Shown here piece after piece: positions 55,073-64,000 of a DNA stretch of 64,000 nucleotides. Origin of the DNA: Paenibacillus sp. J45TS6 (lineage in GTDB: Bacteria > Bacillota > Bacilli > Paenibacillales > Paenibacillaceae); the NCBI RefSeq assembly GCF_018403285.1, contig NZ_BOSJ01000004.1, positions 124,001 through 188,000 on the forward strand, in the 5' to 3' direction. The notes under the pieces are model-generated. The model saw nothing but the letters and a program-made list of their open reading frames with translations, made no database searches and was not told the origin of the DNA. The position numbers were made by a program, and so were the translations under genes. Every line of letters begins with the position of its first letter. The stretch's first letter is position 1.

Positions 55073-55107
55073 AAAAGAAGCATGCTAGCATAAGGTGCTT
55101 CTTTTCA
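55073..55107 (+). terminator. Rho-independent terminator of the met operon
   Basis: AAAAGAAGCA and TGCTTCTTTT arms around TGCTAGCATAAGG. Confidence 0.75.
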
Positions 55108-55184
55108 CATGTATCATATGTTACGATATAAAAGACAATATTTGATATTATTGTTACATTTCTAACGATAAGGGAGGCTGCCGT

Positions 55185-56324
55185 ATGAGTGCGGTGAACC
55201 ATATCTTAAATAAAGCGTTGAACGGAGAGCGTTTGAATGTAGAAGACGCTATTGCTTTGTTTGAATCTGATGAAGTTGAAAAAATCGGTGAAGCAGCTAA
55301 TGTGATTATGAAGCGGATGCATCCCGAACCAATTACCACTTTTGTTATTGGCAGAAATATAAACTACACAAATGTGTGTGACGTATACTGTCGTTTTTGT
55401 GCGTTCTATCGCAGACCAGGCTCTGATGAAGGTTATGTGTTACCGGATGAGCTCATTTTCCAAAAAATCAAGGAAACAGAAGATGTAGGCGGAACTGAAA
55501 TCCTGATGCAGGGTGGTACCAATCCGAATTTACCATTCAGTTACTACACTGATTTGCTTCGCGGTATTAAGGAACGATTCCCTAATATTACGATGCATTC
55601 TTTCTCACCAGCCGAGATTATGAAGATGAAAGAAGTATCGGACGGACTTTCTCTAGAAGAAGTGGTGCGTCAAATTCATGAAGCCGGACTTGATTCGCTT
55701 CCAGGCGGGGGCGCTGAGATCCTCGATGATCGGACACGCCGCAAAATCAGTCGTCAAAAAGGCTCATGGCGTGACTGGATGGACGTGATGCAAACCGCGC
55801 ACCGTATTGGTATGAATACAACGGCTACGATGGTTATTGGTTTTGGCGAAACGATGGAAGAGAGAGCTTTACATTTACAGCGTGTACGTGATGCTCAAGA
55901 TGAATGTATTCAGAACGGATATGATTCGGAAGGATTCCTTGCGTTTATTCCATGGACTTTCCAGCCGGACAACACAAACCTTAAAAAAGAGCGTCAAACA
56001 CCAGAAGCGTACCTAAAAACAGTAGCAATTAGTCGTTTGTTCCTCGATAATATCAAGAACATTCAGTCTTCATGGGTAACGATGGGACCTGAGGTAGGTA
56101 AACTTTCGCTTCGATATGGATGTAATGACTTTGGCAGTACGATGATTGAAGAGAATGTAGTGTCTGCTGCGGGTGCAACCCATAAAGTTAATATTCATTC
56201 CATTCTGGATTTGATTCGTGAAACAGGCAATATTCCTGCTCAGCGAAATACGAAATACGAAATTCTTCGTGTTTTTGATGAATCGGATCGTGCGGTTGTG
56301 AATGATTTTGTTATGCAGAACTAA
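55185..56324 (+). CDS. mqnC: Cyclic dehypoxanthinyl futalosine synthase (radical SAM)
   Basis: 379 residues, ATG after GGGAGGC. Radical SAM cluster motif CDVYCRFC (C-x3-C-x2-C) near residue 65, then MQGGTNPNLPFSYY, SLPGGGAEIL and the PWTFQPDNTNL segment typical of MqnC/CofH-like enzymes. It acts in the futalosine route of menaquinone synthesis, forming the cyclic intermediate. Single gene; other mqn genes are not in the window. Confidence 0.93.
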   Translation: MSAVNHILNKALNGERLNVEDAIALFESDEVEKIGEAANVIMKRMHPEPITTFVIGRNINYTNVCDVYCRFCAFYRRPGSDEGYVLPDELIFQKIKETEDVGGTEILMQGGTNPNLPFSYYTDLLRGIKERFPNITMHSFSPAEIMKMKEVSDGLSLEEVVRQIHEAGLDSLPGGGAEILDDRTRRKISRQKGSWRDWMDVMQTAHRIGMNTTATMVIGFGETMEERALHLQRVRDAQDECIQNGYDSEGFLAFIPWTFQPDNTNLKKERQTPEAYLKTVAISRLFLDNIKNIQSSWVTMGPEVGKLSLRYGCNDFGSTMIEENVVSAAGATHKVNIHSILDLIRETGNIPAQRNTKYEILRVFDESDRAVVNDFVMQN

Positions 56325-56381
56325 TTTTCCTTATATAAAATAAAGCGTACAAGCATAGTAGATATGCTTGATGTGAATAGG

Positions 56382-56418
56382 AAAAAAACCTTGGACTTCA
56401 AAGTCCAAGGTTTTTTTT
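56382..56418. terminator. Bidirectional terminator between mqnC and the YitT gene
   Basis: AAAAACCTTGGACTT and AAGTCCAAGGTTTTT form a perfect palindrome around CA, with A/T tails on both sides. Confidence 0.93.
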
Positions 56419-57298
56419 ATAACCGGTTCATATCTCTATCGAATAGAATGCTAGCATGCGGATCGATAGAACGAACGATATATTTGATTCGGCGGGATTC
56501 AAATAGATGTATTTTGTAATATAGTACAGGTAGTGTTCCCCATGGCTCGGAGCCAAGTGTTGTCTCTTCTATTCTGTCAACAGATGCTTCGGGATCACGG
56601 TGTAACCGAGTCTTAATGGACTCCTCAATTCGTGTTTTCTCGGCACTTACGATACAGATCTTTCGATTAAAGGTATATCCTCTCAAAGAAAAGTGAACAC
56701 CTTCAAATGCAATCAGATAGGCGATGATGGAATACATCGCTTGCTGCATCCCAAGTGTAACTCCCGCAGCGGTAAGCACAACCAAGTTCACCAGCATAAT
56801 GACTCGTTCTAATCGATATTTAGATCGATGATTATAGGAGTGATCCATCGGCCGGATCGTCAGTGTATCAAGCGTACCACCTTCATATAACACCATCCCA
56901 ATTCCGATTCCAAGGAACAACCCACCGCAAGCCGCGGCAAGCAGTGGATGTTCAATAAGAGCAGGAAAGGAATGCAGCATGAGAGAGCTAAGTGAAAGAA
57001 CAACGAGTCCAAGAACCGTTAGGATTGCATATTGCCTCTGTACTCTTCGGTAAGAAAGAAGTATAAATGGCAAGTTGAACAAAAATAAGAAAAGTCCTAA
57101 TCGCATCTCAGTTTGATAGGCGAACATGGCTGAAATTCCGGTTACACCGCCGATGATGAGTTGATTCGGATGTAAAAATAGCTCAAGCCCAATAGAAGCA
57201 AGAATTCCCCCAAGAATAACAAATAGTAATTTCTTTATCCATATTCGGTAGGATAGTTTGGCTGATGAGGAAAGAACGGAGTGTGGAGATTGATTCAT
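56417..57298 (-). CDS. YitT-family membrane protein
   Basis: 293 residues: five or six membrane helices (residues ~20-200) with FLHPNQLIIGGVTGISAMFAY, the YEGGTLDTLTI segment, and a C-terminal soluble DUF2179-like domain (RKICIVSAEKTRIEESIKTRL ... VDPHASILFD-type end). ATG after AGGAGGAAC. The family is common in Bacillales; transport function is unproven. Upstream khtTU genes run the same way 37 bases off. Confidence 0.88.
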   Translation of the reverse strand: MNQSPHSVLSSSAKLSYRIWIKKLLFVILGGILASIGLELFLHPNQLIIGGVTGISAMFAYQTEMRLGLFLFLFNLPFILLSYRRVQRQYAILTVLGLVVLSLSSLMLHSFPALIEHPLLAAACGGLFLGIGIGMVLYEGGTLDTLTIRPMDHSYNHRSKYRLERVIMLVNLVVLTAAGVTLGMQQAMYSIIAYLIAFEGVHFSLRGYTFNRKICIVSAEKTRIEESIKTRLHRDPEASVDRIEETTLGSEPWGTLPVLYYKIHLFESRRIKYIVRSIDPHASILFDRDMNRL

Positions 57299-57334
57299 CT
57301 TTGTTCCTCCTTTTCCTACATATTTGCGAATCCT

Positions 57335-58582
57335 TTATTTATTATCTATAGGTTTTTCTTTTAACACTTTAGGTTTTGGTTTCTTCTTGTTGTCTTCAAA
57401 TTTAAATAGTTTATTAAGTCCACGGTAGATATGTTTCGATTCTTTCGTAAGCAGTGGTCCTAAGATCGCCAGAATCAAAACGTATATAGCAGCGAAAGGC
57501 TGGATAATCAGCATGAGTCCGCCAGCTTGAGCCATGTTCGCGAGAATAATAGAAAATTCACCGCGCGATACGATCGTAAGACCGATATTCGAGGAGGCTT
57601 TCGTCGAAAGTCCTGCACTTCGTCCCGCAAGCATTCCGGCTACGAAGTTACCAATTAGAGTAACAACGACCGCAATCAGAGCCAGCCAAACGGCTTCTCC
57701 ACCGAGCGACAAAGGATCAATTGATAATCCGAAGCTGAAGAAGAATATGGCACCAAAGAAATCTTTGAATGGCATAATTAAATGTTCGATACGCTTCGCG
57801 TGAGTTGTTTCTGCAAGAACCAGTCCCACGAGAAGAGCACCGATTGCTTCAGCAACGTGAATCGTTTCAGAGAACCCTGCTACGAGGAATAAAGAACCGA
57901 AGATAACAAGACCAAACAACTCATTATTACGAATATTAAGCAATTTATTAAGCAAAGGAACGAGTTTGCGTCCTACAATAATGACGATAAGCATGTAACC
58001 AAGTGCAATCAGTGCACTTAAAATGACACCGCCGACCGAAGAAGAATCGCTGAGAACAAGTCCTGAAAGAATGGAAATGTATACAGCAAGGAACACATCT
58101 TCAAACATAATAATTCCAAGAATCATTTCTGTTTCAGGATTAGCGGTCCTTTTCAGATCAACTAATACTTTCGCTACAATGGCACTAGACGAAATCGTCG
58201 TAATCCCTGCAATAACCAGTACTTCTGCGATCGGAAATCCTGACATAAATCCTAGCAAAAGTCCAAGCGTAAAGTTAATCCCTAAATATATACTTCCACC
58301 AACTACAATCGATTTTCCTGATTTAATCAATCGTCCGACTGAGAATTCAAGTCCTAGATAAAAGAGCAAGAAGAGCACGCCTATACGACCAAGGAATGAA
58401 ATAAAAGGCTCGCTCTCAATAAAACGAAAATCAAGATGCCATATCTGTGCGGCATGCGGTCCTACTGCCATACCAATCAAAATATAGAAAGGGATGACAG
58501 AAAAACGCAATTTTGAAGAAATCAGTCCGGCTGCCGCGATGAGTGCAATTGCCAAACCGACTTCAAGTACTAAATGATCCAT
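57335..58582 (-). CDS. khtU: K+/H+ antiporter subunit (CPA2, KhtU-like)
   Basis: 415 residues, 11-13 membrane helices of the monovalent cation:proton antiporter-2 family. Features: FYILIGMAVGPHAAQIW, GLEFSVGRLIKSGKSIVVG, ITTISSSAIVAKVLVDL and the FEDVFLAVYISILSG region. ATG 58582 is chosen (GGTGA ahead); an ATG six codons earlier is directly attached to AAAGG. It follows khtT by four bases, so the pair forms the KhtTU K+ efflux system; the small KhtS subunit is not seen. Confidence 0.92.
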   Translation of the reverse strand: MDHLVLEVGLAIALIAAAGLISSKLRFSVIPFYILIGMAVGPHAAQIWHLDFRFIESEPFISFLGRIGVLFLLFYLGLEFSVGRLIKSGKSIVVGGSIYLGINFTLGLLLGFMSGFPIAEVLVIAGITTISSSAIVAKVLVDLKRTANPETEMILGIIMFEDVFLAVYISILSGLVLSDSSSVGGVILSALIALGYMLIVIIVGRKLVPLLNKLLNIRNNELFGLVIFGSLFLVAGFSETIHVAEAIGALLVGLVLAETTHAKRIEHLIMPFKDFFGAIFFFSFGLSIDPLSLGGEAVWLALIAVVVTLIGNFVAGMLAGRSAGLSTKASSNIGLTIVSRGEFSIILANMAQAGGLMLIIQPFAAIYVLILAILGPLLTKESKHIYRGLNKLFKFEDNKKKPKPKVLKEKPIDNK

Positions 58583-58586
58583 CGGT

Positions 58587-59084
58587 TCACCAACTTCCAT
58601 CCTTTAAGATTTGTTTTAATTTTTGCTGCTGATGTCTTTCTCCGACCGCAACGACTGTCGAGTCTGCTGGAATCTTCACATCAGGACCAGGGCTTACATG
58701 TTTATTTTTGTTATTCTTATCGACTACGGCAATAATCGTTGCCCCTGAGTTCTGACGGATATCCAGTTCACCAATGGATTTACCGACACAACTGTAATTT
58801 GCATCAATTTTGTACCATTCGATAATAAGATCATCGAGCGTCATCTCCATACGCTCCAGTTGTTTTGGTTTGTATGTCATCCCACCCACGATCGCTGCAA
58901 GTTGTCTTGCTTCGTAGTCTTCTAGCGTAATCATTGAAATGCTCTGTTCTGGGTCGTTATATTCAAAGTGATACATTTCACGTCTTCCGTCGTCATGAAT
59001 CACAATAATAACTTTGTCACCACTACTTGTCGTCGCTTGAAATTTACGTCCGATTCCAGGCAGGTCTGTTTCACGAATTTCCAT
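58587..59084 (-). CDS. khtT: KhtT-like TrkA-C regulatory subunit
   Basis: 165 residues. The C-terminal ~80 residues are a RCK_C (TrkA-C) domain: [58 protein letters not shown]. The N-terminal half ([12 protein letters not shown]-like opening with [19 protein letters not shown]) matches KhtT. KhtT gates KhtU and binds cyclic-di-AMP in Bacillus. First gene of the khtT-khtU transcript. Confidence 0.92.
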   Translation of the reverse strand: MEIRETDLPGIGRKFQATTSSGDKVIIVIHDDGRREMYHFEYNDPEQSISMITLEDYEARQLAAIVGGMTYKPKQLERMEMTLDDLIIEWYKIDANYSCVGKSIGELDIRQNSGATIIAVVDKNNKNKHVSPGPDVKIPADSTVVAVGERHQQQKLKQILKDGSW

Positions 59085-59166
59085 ATAGATTAAATCCCCC
59101 TAAAGTTTGTTTATAGCCATGAATCTTTCATAGCAGCGTACATAAAGTGTTTACAATTCGTTTTCT

Positions 59167-59535
59167 CTATGCACTTACAAACGTGGAGGTGAATTTAACG
59201 GGTTTAAGATAAAGCCGGCGCCTTAAATTGTCATAAAACACCTTGAAAGGCGGCTCGATCATGGGAACCCGAAAGATCATCAGAATGGACAGTATCGTAA
59301 AGAGGTATTGCAAAGGGTTAACGGCAGTTAACTTCAGAGGCAACATCGATTTTCGAATCATTGCTTTGGGGTGATGATTCCCCGAGAAATCCATGGGTTC
59401 CATGGTTGATTCGTGGGCGAAAATAGAATGTGACCCTGCAGTCGTGTTACCGAGGGTGGGGATTTGATAGGAAAAAATCACAAATAAACATAGAAAAATC
59501 AGTAAGAAACGCTGAATCCAATTCTCTTTTTTCAT
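59167..59535 (-). CDS. Small membrane or secreted protein, unknown
   Basis: 122 residues from ATG 59535, after GAGAGGGGGA. N-terminal signal-like helix (FLLIFLCLFVIFSYQIPTLG), a short extracellular-looking middle with two His pairs (GNHHPKA), and a second hydrophobic stretch (LQYLFTILSILMIFRVPMI) followed by a basic tail. No family recognised. Divergent from ytxC. Confidence 0.62.
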   Translation of the reverse strand: MKKENWIQRFLLIFLCLFVIFSYQIPTLGNTTAGSHSIFAHESTMEPMDFSGNHHPKAMIRKSMLPLKLTAVNPLQYLFTILSILMIFRVPMIEPPFKVFYDNLRRRLYLKPVKFTSTFVSA

Positions 59536-59709
59536 CCCATCCCCCTCTCTGCAAGATACTGTTACTAAAATAATAACACAAATTTGTTCGGACTCCAAAT
59601 CCGTTTTTCTTCTTACTATCCTGAGAATACATGTCATTCTTTCCATTAAGCCGCTTCGTATATCCCCTTCGACCGGACCATATAATATTTAGAGAAGGGA
59701 GTGGGTCTT

Positions 59710-60645
59710 GTGGAATTGTTCGCGGTATGGACAGAAGTAAATAGCCAATCAGCAGAAGATTGCTTTTATCGATTCATCAAAAATAAAACAAAAGGTCTAC
59801 ATATAAGCAAACAAGGCTTTCGATTTTCCTATAGGAAATATGAAGGCAAGGCAGCATGGATATGTAAAGGAACGGAAAGTCACCCCGGTTTTAAGGAAGG
59901 TTTACCTCGGATGTATCAGATTATGGCTGCAGGTATAGCTGATTACATTCTTGATCAAAAAGAAGAGGAGCAGCTCGACCAGATCCTGAAGCGTGAATGT
60001 GTAAATATGGATTCTGAGGAACTTTCGCGGGTCAAAATCATATGTGAACCGCTGCTGAGATCAAGATTCGAAACGGAGCAGGGGACGAGAGAACGAAGGC
60101 ATGCCAAGCTAACTGAAGGGCTTATACAGGGGATGAAAGAAATACCTATAATTCATCTTGATGGAGTCCTGCGATTTCGGATGCAGAGTTATAAGAAAGA
60201 ACTTCATGAAATTGTGGAATATGCATTGGATGAATTTTATATGGATCGGCAATATGAGGAGTTTATGAGTCTTTTGAAATATTTTGTTTATTTCCAGGAG
60301 ACGAAGGTGCCTCTCGTGCATGTCGTGCATAAAGATCAACACGAATTTGTATTGTATGATGAGTACATGCGGCCAATGGTATTGCCTCCAGATGAAAGTG
60401 TCATTATGGAAATGCCAGGTATAGAACTTGAAATGGAAGTCGAAGATATGATTATCAGCAGGCTGATCTCCATTTCGCCTAAGAAAATGAAACTGCATAC
60501 ACAGACCCAAGATTTTCCGGTTATTCGATCCATCACACAGATTTTTGAAGATCGAGTGGAAATTTGCCATAATTGCAGACATTGCCGTAAGGTGAAAGAA
60601 ACGGGGCAGCTGGCGCTTGACGAAGAGGAATCTTTGGAATTATAA
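59710..60645 (+). CDS. ytxC: YtxC-family sporulation protein
   Basis: 311 residues from GTG 59710 (AGAAGGGA nine bases ahead; an in-frame GTG at 59701 touches it). The soluble helical protein ends with a Cys pair HNCRHCRK near residues 291-298. The position directly upstream of thrS is the same as Bacillus ytxC, and the layout (YIL..EEEQLDQILKRE, DEFYMDRQYEEFMSLLKYFVYFQE) fits that family, linked to sporulation by annotation only. Its 3' end carries the thrS promoter. Confidence 0.85.
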   Translation: MELFAVWTEVNSQSAEDCFYRFIKNKTKGLHISKQGFRFSYRKYEGKAAWICKGTESHPGFKEGLPRMYQIMAAGIADYILDQKEEEQLDQILKRECVNMDSEELSRVKIICEPLLRSRFETEQGTRERRHAKLTEGLIQGMKEIPIIHLDGVLRFRMQSYKKELHEIVEYALDEFYMDRQYEEFMSLLKYFVYFQETKVPLVHVVHKDQHEFVLYDEYMRPMVLPPDESVIMEMPGIELEMEVEDMIISRLISISPKKMKLHTQTQDFPVIRSITQIFEDRVEICHNCRHCRKVKETGQLALDEEESLEL

Positions 60646-60646
60646 T
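60617..60646 (+). promoter_or_regulatory. Sigma-A promoter of the thrS T-box, inside the ytxC end
   Basis: TTGACG at 60617-60622 and TATAAT at 60641-60646, 18 bp apart, overlapping the last codons of ytxC. Confidence 0.75.
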
Positions 60647-60652
60647 AACTGG

Positions 60653-60945
60653 TATTAAAAGCAATGACAAAGACATGAGCCGTAGAGACTGGGCCGTACA
60701 GAGAGAAGAAACCTGGCTGTAATTTCTTCCGGATACCAACTGCGACTTACCCCTTTGTAGCTGTGGTTTAGAACGCTTGCATTTATGCAGACAAGTAAGA
60801 ACCGCCGGATTCATGCCCGTTATCTTGCATGCTTCAATGAGGGTTGTCCTGTGATGTACAGTAGTGCATGATAAGAGACAACTGAATTAGGGTGGAACCA
60901 CGAGTATTACACTCGTCCCTTTGCCGGGACGGGTGTTTTTTGCGT
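60653..60945 (+). promoter_or_regulatory. T-box leader of thrS (proposed Thr ACC specifier)
   Basis: About 290 nt. T-box AGGGTGGAACCACGAG at 60889-60904, then the terminator ACACTCGTCCC / GGGACGGGTGT (60909-60936) with six T. The codon ACC followed by A at 60735-60737 (GGATACCAACTG) is the expected specifier for tRNA-Thr. T-box and terminator are plain; the specifier is inferred. Confidence 0.95.
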
Positions 60946-61002
60946 CTGCAATAAACATAGCATCGTTCCCCGGCATCCAAAAGGATAAAGGAGGAAATAA
61001 CA

Positions 61003-62940
61003 ATGGCAGTAAGTATTAAATTACCAGATGGTTCTGTTCGCGAATATGAGAACGGAGCTAGTATCCTTGATGTGGCTGCTTCGATTAGCAGTGGACTCAA
61101 AAAAAATGCACTTGCAGGTAAAATGGATGGGATTGTTGTAGATCTTTCTACTCCACTTCGTGAAGGTGCACTTGTTGAAATTGTAACTTATGATTCACCT
61201 GAAGGGCTTGAGGTGCTTCGCCATAGTACAGCGCATTTGCTGGCACAAGCCGTAAAACGCCTGTTTGGCAACAAAGAAGTCTTCTTGGGTGTAGGACCTG
61301 TGATTGAAGATGGCTTCTATTATGATATGGATCTTGAACATGCACTGAATCCAGAAGATCTGCAAAAGATCGAGAAAGAAATGGAACGGATCGTAAATGA
61401 AAACCTGCCTATCGTTCGTAAAGAAGTGAGCAGAGAAGAAGCCATTCGTATTTTTGAAGAAGTTCAAGACCCTTATAAGCTGGAACTCATTCGTGACTTG
61501 CCAGAAGACAGCATTATTTCTATCTATGAGCAAGGCGAATTCTTCGACCTTTGCCGTGGACCGCACGTCCCATCCACTGGGAAAATTAAAGTATTTAAGC
61601 TGATGAACGTAGCCGGCGCATACTGGCGCGGAGACAGCAAAAATAAAATGCTTCAACGGGTATACGGAACTGCATTTGCTAAAAAAGCACAGCTGGAAGA
61701 ACATCTTCACTACTTGGAAGAAGCAAAAAAACGGGATCACCGTAAACTTGGTAAAGAACTTAACATGTTTACTTTTTCTCAGCTCGTAGGCCAAGGACTT
61801 CCTATTTGGCTTCCAAATGGGGCGAAACTGCGTCGTACTTTAGAGCGTTATATTGTAGACCTCGAAGAAAGTCTTGGTTACAAACATGTATATACTCCTG
61901 TTCTAGGCAATGTGGAACTGTACAAAACTTCTGGACATTTAGAGCACTATGAAGAAGATATGTTCCCAAGAATGGTACTCGATAATGAAGAACTTGTACT
62001 TCGTCCAATGAACTGTCCTCACCATATGATGGTATATAAGAGTGAAATGCACAGCTATCGTGATTTGCCGGTTCGTATTGCAGAGCTTGGTATGCAGCAC
62101 CGTTATGAAATGTCAGGAGCACTGACAGGTTTACATCGTGTTCGTGCGATGACTCTAAACGATTCTCATATTTTCTGCCGTCCGGATCAGATCAAAGAAG
62201 AGTTTGCTCGTGTTATTGAGCTGATCATGATTGCTTATAAAGATTTTGGCATTCACGACTACCGCTTCCGTCTGTCTTATCGCGATCCTCAGGATACTGA
62301 GAAATACTTCCCGAATGATGAAATGTGGGAAATGTCCCAGCGCATGTTGAAGGAAGTAGTAGAAAGTCTGGATATGCCGTTCTATGAAGCTGAAGGGGAA
62401 GCTGCTTTCTATGGTCCTAAACTGGATGTTCAGGTAAAAACTGCACTGGGTAAAGAAGAGACATTATCAACTGTTCAGCTCGACTTCTTGCTTCCAGAGC
62501 GTTTTGAACTGGAGTATGTAGGAGACGATGGACAAAAACACCGTCCGGTTGTTATCCACCGCGGTATTTTGGGAACTATGGAGCGTTTCACTGCATTCTT
62601 GCTCGAAAATTATGCAGGTAATTTGCCGCTTTGGCTGTCTCCAGTTCAAGCAAAAGTAATTCCTGTATCGGTTCATTTTGAGAAGTACGCTCGTGAAGTG
62701 GAAGAACAGCTTAGACGCGGCGGTATCACAGTAGAAGCAGATCTGCGTAATGAGAAACTTGGCTATAAAATTCGTGAAGCTCAGCTAGAGAAAATTCCTT
62801 ATATGTTCATCGTTGGGGAAAATGAAATGAATGACGGCAGTGTCTCCATCCGTAAACGTGGTGAAGGAGATTTAGGAGCTAAGCCTTTGGCTGAGGTAGT
62901 ACAAATGTTGCAAGAAGAAATTCGTACACACCAAGTCTAA
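61003..62940 (+). CDS. thrS: Threonyl-tRNA synthetase
   Basis: 645 residues (EC 6.1.1.3), ATG after AAAGGAGGAAA. Domains in order: TGS (1-62), the N2 editing domain (~63-225, with [16 protein letters not shown] and the [12 protein letters not shown] zinc/editing motif), the class II core (~240-540) with motif 2 [18 protein letters not shown] and motif 3 [11 protein letters not shown], and the C-terminal anticodon domain ([20 protein letters not shown]). Zinc ligands include Cys in MNCPHHMM. Regulated by the T-box upstream. Confidence 0.97.
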   Translation: MAVSIKLPDGSVREYENGASILDVAASISSGLKKNALAGKMDGIVVDLSTPLREGALVEIVTYDSPEGLEVLRHSTAHLLAQAVKRLFGNKEVFLGVGPVIEDGFYYDMDLEHALNPEDLQKIEKEMERIVNENLPIVRKEVSREEAIRIFEEVQDPYKLELIRDLPEDSIISIYEQGEFFDLCRGPHVPSTGKIKVFKLMNVAGAYWRGDSKNKMLQRVYGTAFAKKAQLEEHLHYLEEAKKRDHRKLGKELNMFTFSQLVGQGLPIWLPNGAKLRRTLERYIVDLEESLGYKHVYTPVLGNVELYKTSGHLEHYEEDMFPRMVLDNEELVLRPMNCPHHMMVYKSEMHSYRDLPVRIAELGMQHRYEMSGALTGLHRVRAMTLNDSHIFCRPDQIKEEFARVIELIMIAYKDFGIHDYRFRLSYRDPQDTEKYFPNDEMWEMSQRMLKEVVESLDMPFYEAEGEAAFYGPKLDVQVKTALGKEETLSTVQLDFLLPERFELEYVGDDGQKHRPVVIHRGILGTMERFTAFLLENYAGNLPLWLSPVQAKVIPVSVHFEKYAREVEEQLRRGGITVEADLRNEKLGYKIREAQLEKIPYMFIVGENEMNDGSVSIRKRGEGDLGAKPLAEVVQMLQEEIRTHQV

Positions 62941-63020
62941 AAAGGATTTAAATAGAGATGGATGAATATATCGTGTGTTTTATGGGGACTCTCTGCTAGA
63001 GAAAGGGAGGAATTAAACCT

Positions 63021-63593
63021 ATGATACACCGAGTGATTCGGCGATGTTCTTCAGCTGTTTTGCTGATGATGCTGATTTGTTTTTCTAGTAATGACTTAGC
63101 TATTGCCTTTCATGTACAACGAAGTGAGCCGGATGAAGCAAGAGAAGTGCTCGCTCCGCCAACGGAACAGGTGGTCGGGACCGTCAATGTAACGGCAACG
63201 GGTTATACTGCGGGATATGAATCAACAGGAAAAGGACCGAATCATCCACTATATGGCATCACTTATTCGGGTGTAAAAGTACACCGGAATAAACAAGGGG
63301 TTTCGACCATTGCCGCAGACCCTTCCTTATTCCCTCTCGGAACGGTACTTTATATACCTGGGTACGGATATGGAATTGTAGCTGATACAGGATCTGCTAT
63401 TAAGGGCTCCAAGATTGATCTGTATTTTCCAACGATTAAGGCGGTATACAGCGAGTGGGGCAAAAAAGATGTGCAGGTTCAAGTAATCAAGCTAGGGAAA
63501 GGGAAATGTACGGAACAAATGCTAGAGCAGCTCGGAGATGCGATCATGGTCAATCAGAGCATTCCGGATGCCTTGCTGAATGAAGAAATATAA
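63021..63593 (+). CDS. Secreted 3D-domain protein (YuiC/YocH-like)
   Basis: 190 residues, ATG after AAAGGGAGGA. N-terminal signal-type helix ([19 protein letters not shown]), then the 3D domain: [31 protein letters not shown], and the three Asp residues in AADP, VADTGS and KIDLYF. The 3D fold is related to the lytic transglycosylase MltA/RpfB class, so murein cleavage is plausible. In Bacillus such proteins occur in germination and stationary-phase wall turnover. Single gene with a strong terminator. Confidence 0.9.
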   Translation: MIHRVIRRCSSAVLLMMLICFSSNDLAIAFHVQRSEPDEAREVLAPPTEQVVGTVNVTATGYTAGYESTGKGPNHPLYGITYSGVKVHRNKQGVSTIAADPSLFPLGTVLYIPGYGYGIVADTGSAIKGSKIDLYFPTIKAVYSEWGKKDVQVQVIKLGKGKCTEQMLEQLGDAIMVNQSIPDALLNEEI

Positions 63594-63601
63594 TTATGAT
63601 T

Positions 63602-63653
63602 AAAGAGCTTGCTTGGGTAGTCATCCTACCCAGGCAAGCTCTTTTCTTTTTTT
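63602..63653 (+). terminator. Rho-independent terminator
   Basis: AAAGAGCTTGC + TGGGTAG pair with CTACCCA + GCAAGCTCTTT, followed by a T-rich run. Confidence 0.92.
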
Positions 63654-63688
63654 GAATAAGAAACAGCAAATCCTCACATAATACGGAC

Positions 63689-63732
63689 TGAGGTAAGCAA
63701 TACCTCAGGTGAAGCAAGTGACCTACACTTGC
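63689..63732 (+). repeat. Two tandem hairpins in the SASP leader
   Basis: CTGAGGTA/TACCTCAG (63689-63709) and GCAAGT/ACTTGC (63713-63732), directly before the GAGAGGGAGG ribosome site. No T-run. Confidence 0.5.
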
Positions 63733-63754
63733 AGGAGAGGGAGGTGAATCTGAC

Positions 63755-63997
63755 ATGAAAAAAATGAATTCTCAAAGTACGCAAAGTTCCCAAGGTTTCC
63801 AAACTCCGAATGAGAAATACGATGCTGAGTTTGGTCAAGAAACGGGCTCTGCAGCTGAAAAAGTAAAACAATCTTCAGCAGCTAAAGTACAAGATAACTA
63901 CCAAACTCCAGATGAAAAGTATGATGCTGAGTTTGGAGTAGAGAACACAGGAATTAAACAACAAAACCAACAAGGCCAACAAGGCCAACAAAAATAA
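63755..63997 (+). CDS. Gamma-type small acid-soluble spore protein
   Basis: 80 residues, ATG after GAGGGAGGTG. Two copies of a repeat: FQTPNEKYDAEFG (~residues 15-27) and YQTPDEKYDAEFG (~49-61), separated by Ala/Ser/Gln/Lys linkers, ending in a QQGQ tail. This repeat layout with germination-protease-type cleavage sites (EFG/EFA) is the gamma-SASP (SspE-like) family, an amino acid store for germination. It ends two bases before the right edge of the window. Confidence 0.92.
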   Translation: MKKMNSQSTQSSQGFQTPNEKYDAEFGQETGSAAEKVKQSSAAKVQDNYQTPDEKYDAEFGVENTGIKQQNQQGQQGQQK

Positions 63998-64000
63998 TGT

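Noticed and set aside
60109-60582. 157-codon minus-strand frame opposite ytxC
   Set aside because: No ribosome site; composition of a shadow; conserved neighbour order supports ytxC.
61195-61794. 199-codon minus-strand frame opposite thrS
   Set aside because: Fully antisense to a well-supported gene, Phe/His-rich composition typical of shadow frames.

Overview
This is a stretch of chromosome from a spore-forming, low-GC Firmicute, most likely Paenibacillus or a close relative. The evidence is: T-box and S-box leaders; a gamma-type SASP gene, CotF-like coat proteins, a Spo0E-family protein, YtxC and an orphan sporulation-type histidine kinase; an MqnC (futalosine-route menaquinone) gene; and strong AGGAGG ribosome binding sites with frequent GTG/TTG starts. 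Base composition and codon use look even throughout. I see no insertion sequence, prophage, integrase or CRISPR array, so this reads as core chromosome.

Layout. 1-2.5 kb: end of a NupNOPQ-type nucleoside ABC importer. 2.6-3.5 kb: a Gly-rich protein and a GNAT acetyltransferase. 3.6-11.7 kb: branched-chain amino acid genes, namely T-box-ilvB-ilvN-ilvC-leuA, then an opposing aldo/keto reductase, then leuB on its own. 12-20.4 kb: a zinc-ribbon protein, a PAS-histidine kinase behind a long leader, leucyl aminopeptidase, a MoxR/DUF58/DUF4129 operon and an HMGL-like aldolase. 20.7-26.8 kb: a membrane GGDEF-EAL protein, tRNA-Pro and tRNA-Gly, an SGNH hydrolase, and an ABC-F ATPase behind an attenuator-like leader. 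26.8-37.7 kb: T-box-pheS-pheT, a ZapA domain fused to a giant coiled coil, a CuA-type lipoprotein, a YvlD-like membrane protein, mutS2 and a 26-residue membrane peptide. 37.7-51 kb: zinc ribbon, MFS, CotF-like pair, alaR-alaT, Spo0E-like, lipoprotein, divergent CobU-like protein, PduO, RluA, Spx/ArsC-like protein, ypcP, MOSC, ROK kinase, HRDC protein, and corA (minus strand) behind a structured leader. 51.4-55.1 kb: S-box-metA-metI-metC. 55.2-59.5 kb: mqnC, then on the minus strand YitT, khtT-khtU and an unknown small membrane protein. 59.7-64 kb: ytxC, T-box-thrS, a 3D-domain protein and a gamma SASP.

How the genes work together. Amino acid supply and tRNA charging are controlled by RNA leaders: three T-boxes (proposed specifiers CTC Leu, TTC Phe, ACC Thr) and one SAM-I riboswitch. 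A PAS-histidine kinase, Spo0E-like protein, YtxC, CotF-like proteins and SASP represent sporulation. KhtTU and CorA represent ion homeostasis.

The least ordinary items are the 1009-residue ZapA-coiled-coil protein, the nested leader with short upstream reading frames before the ABC-F gene, the roughly 230-nt structured leader of corA that I could not match to a riboswitch class, and the long hairpins inside the ilv-leu region. All assignments come from reading the sequence; no database search was run.
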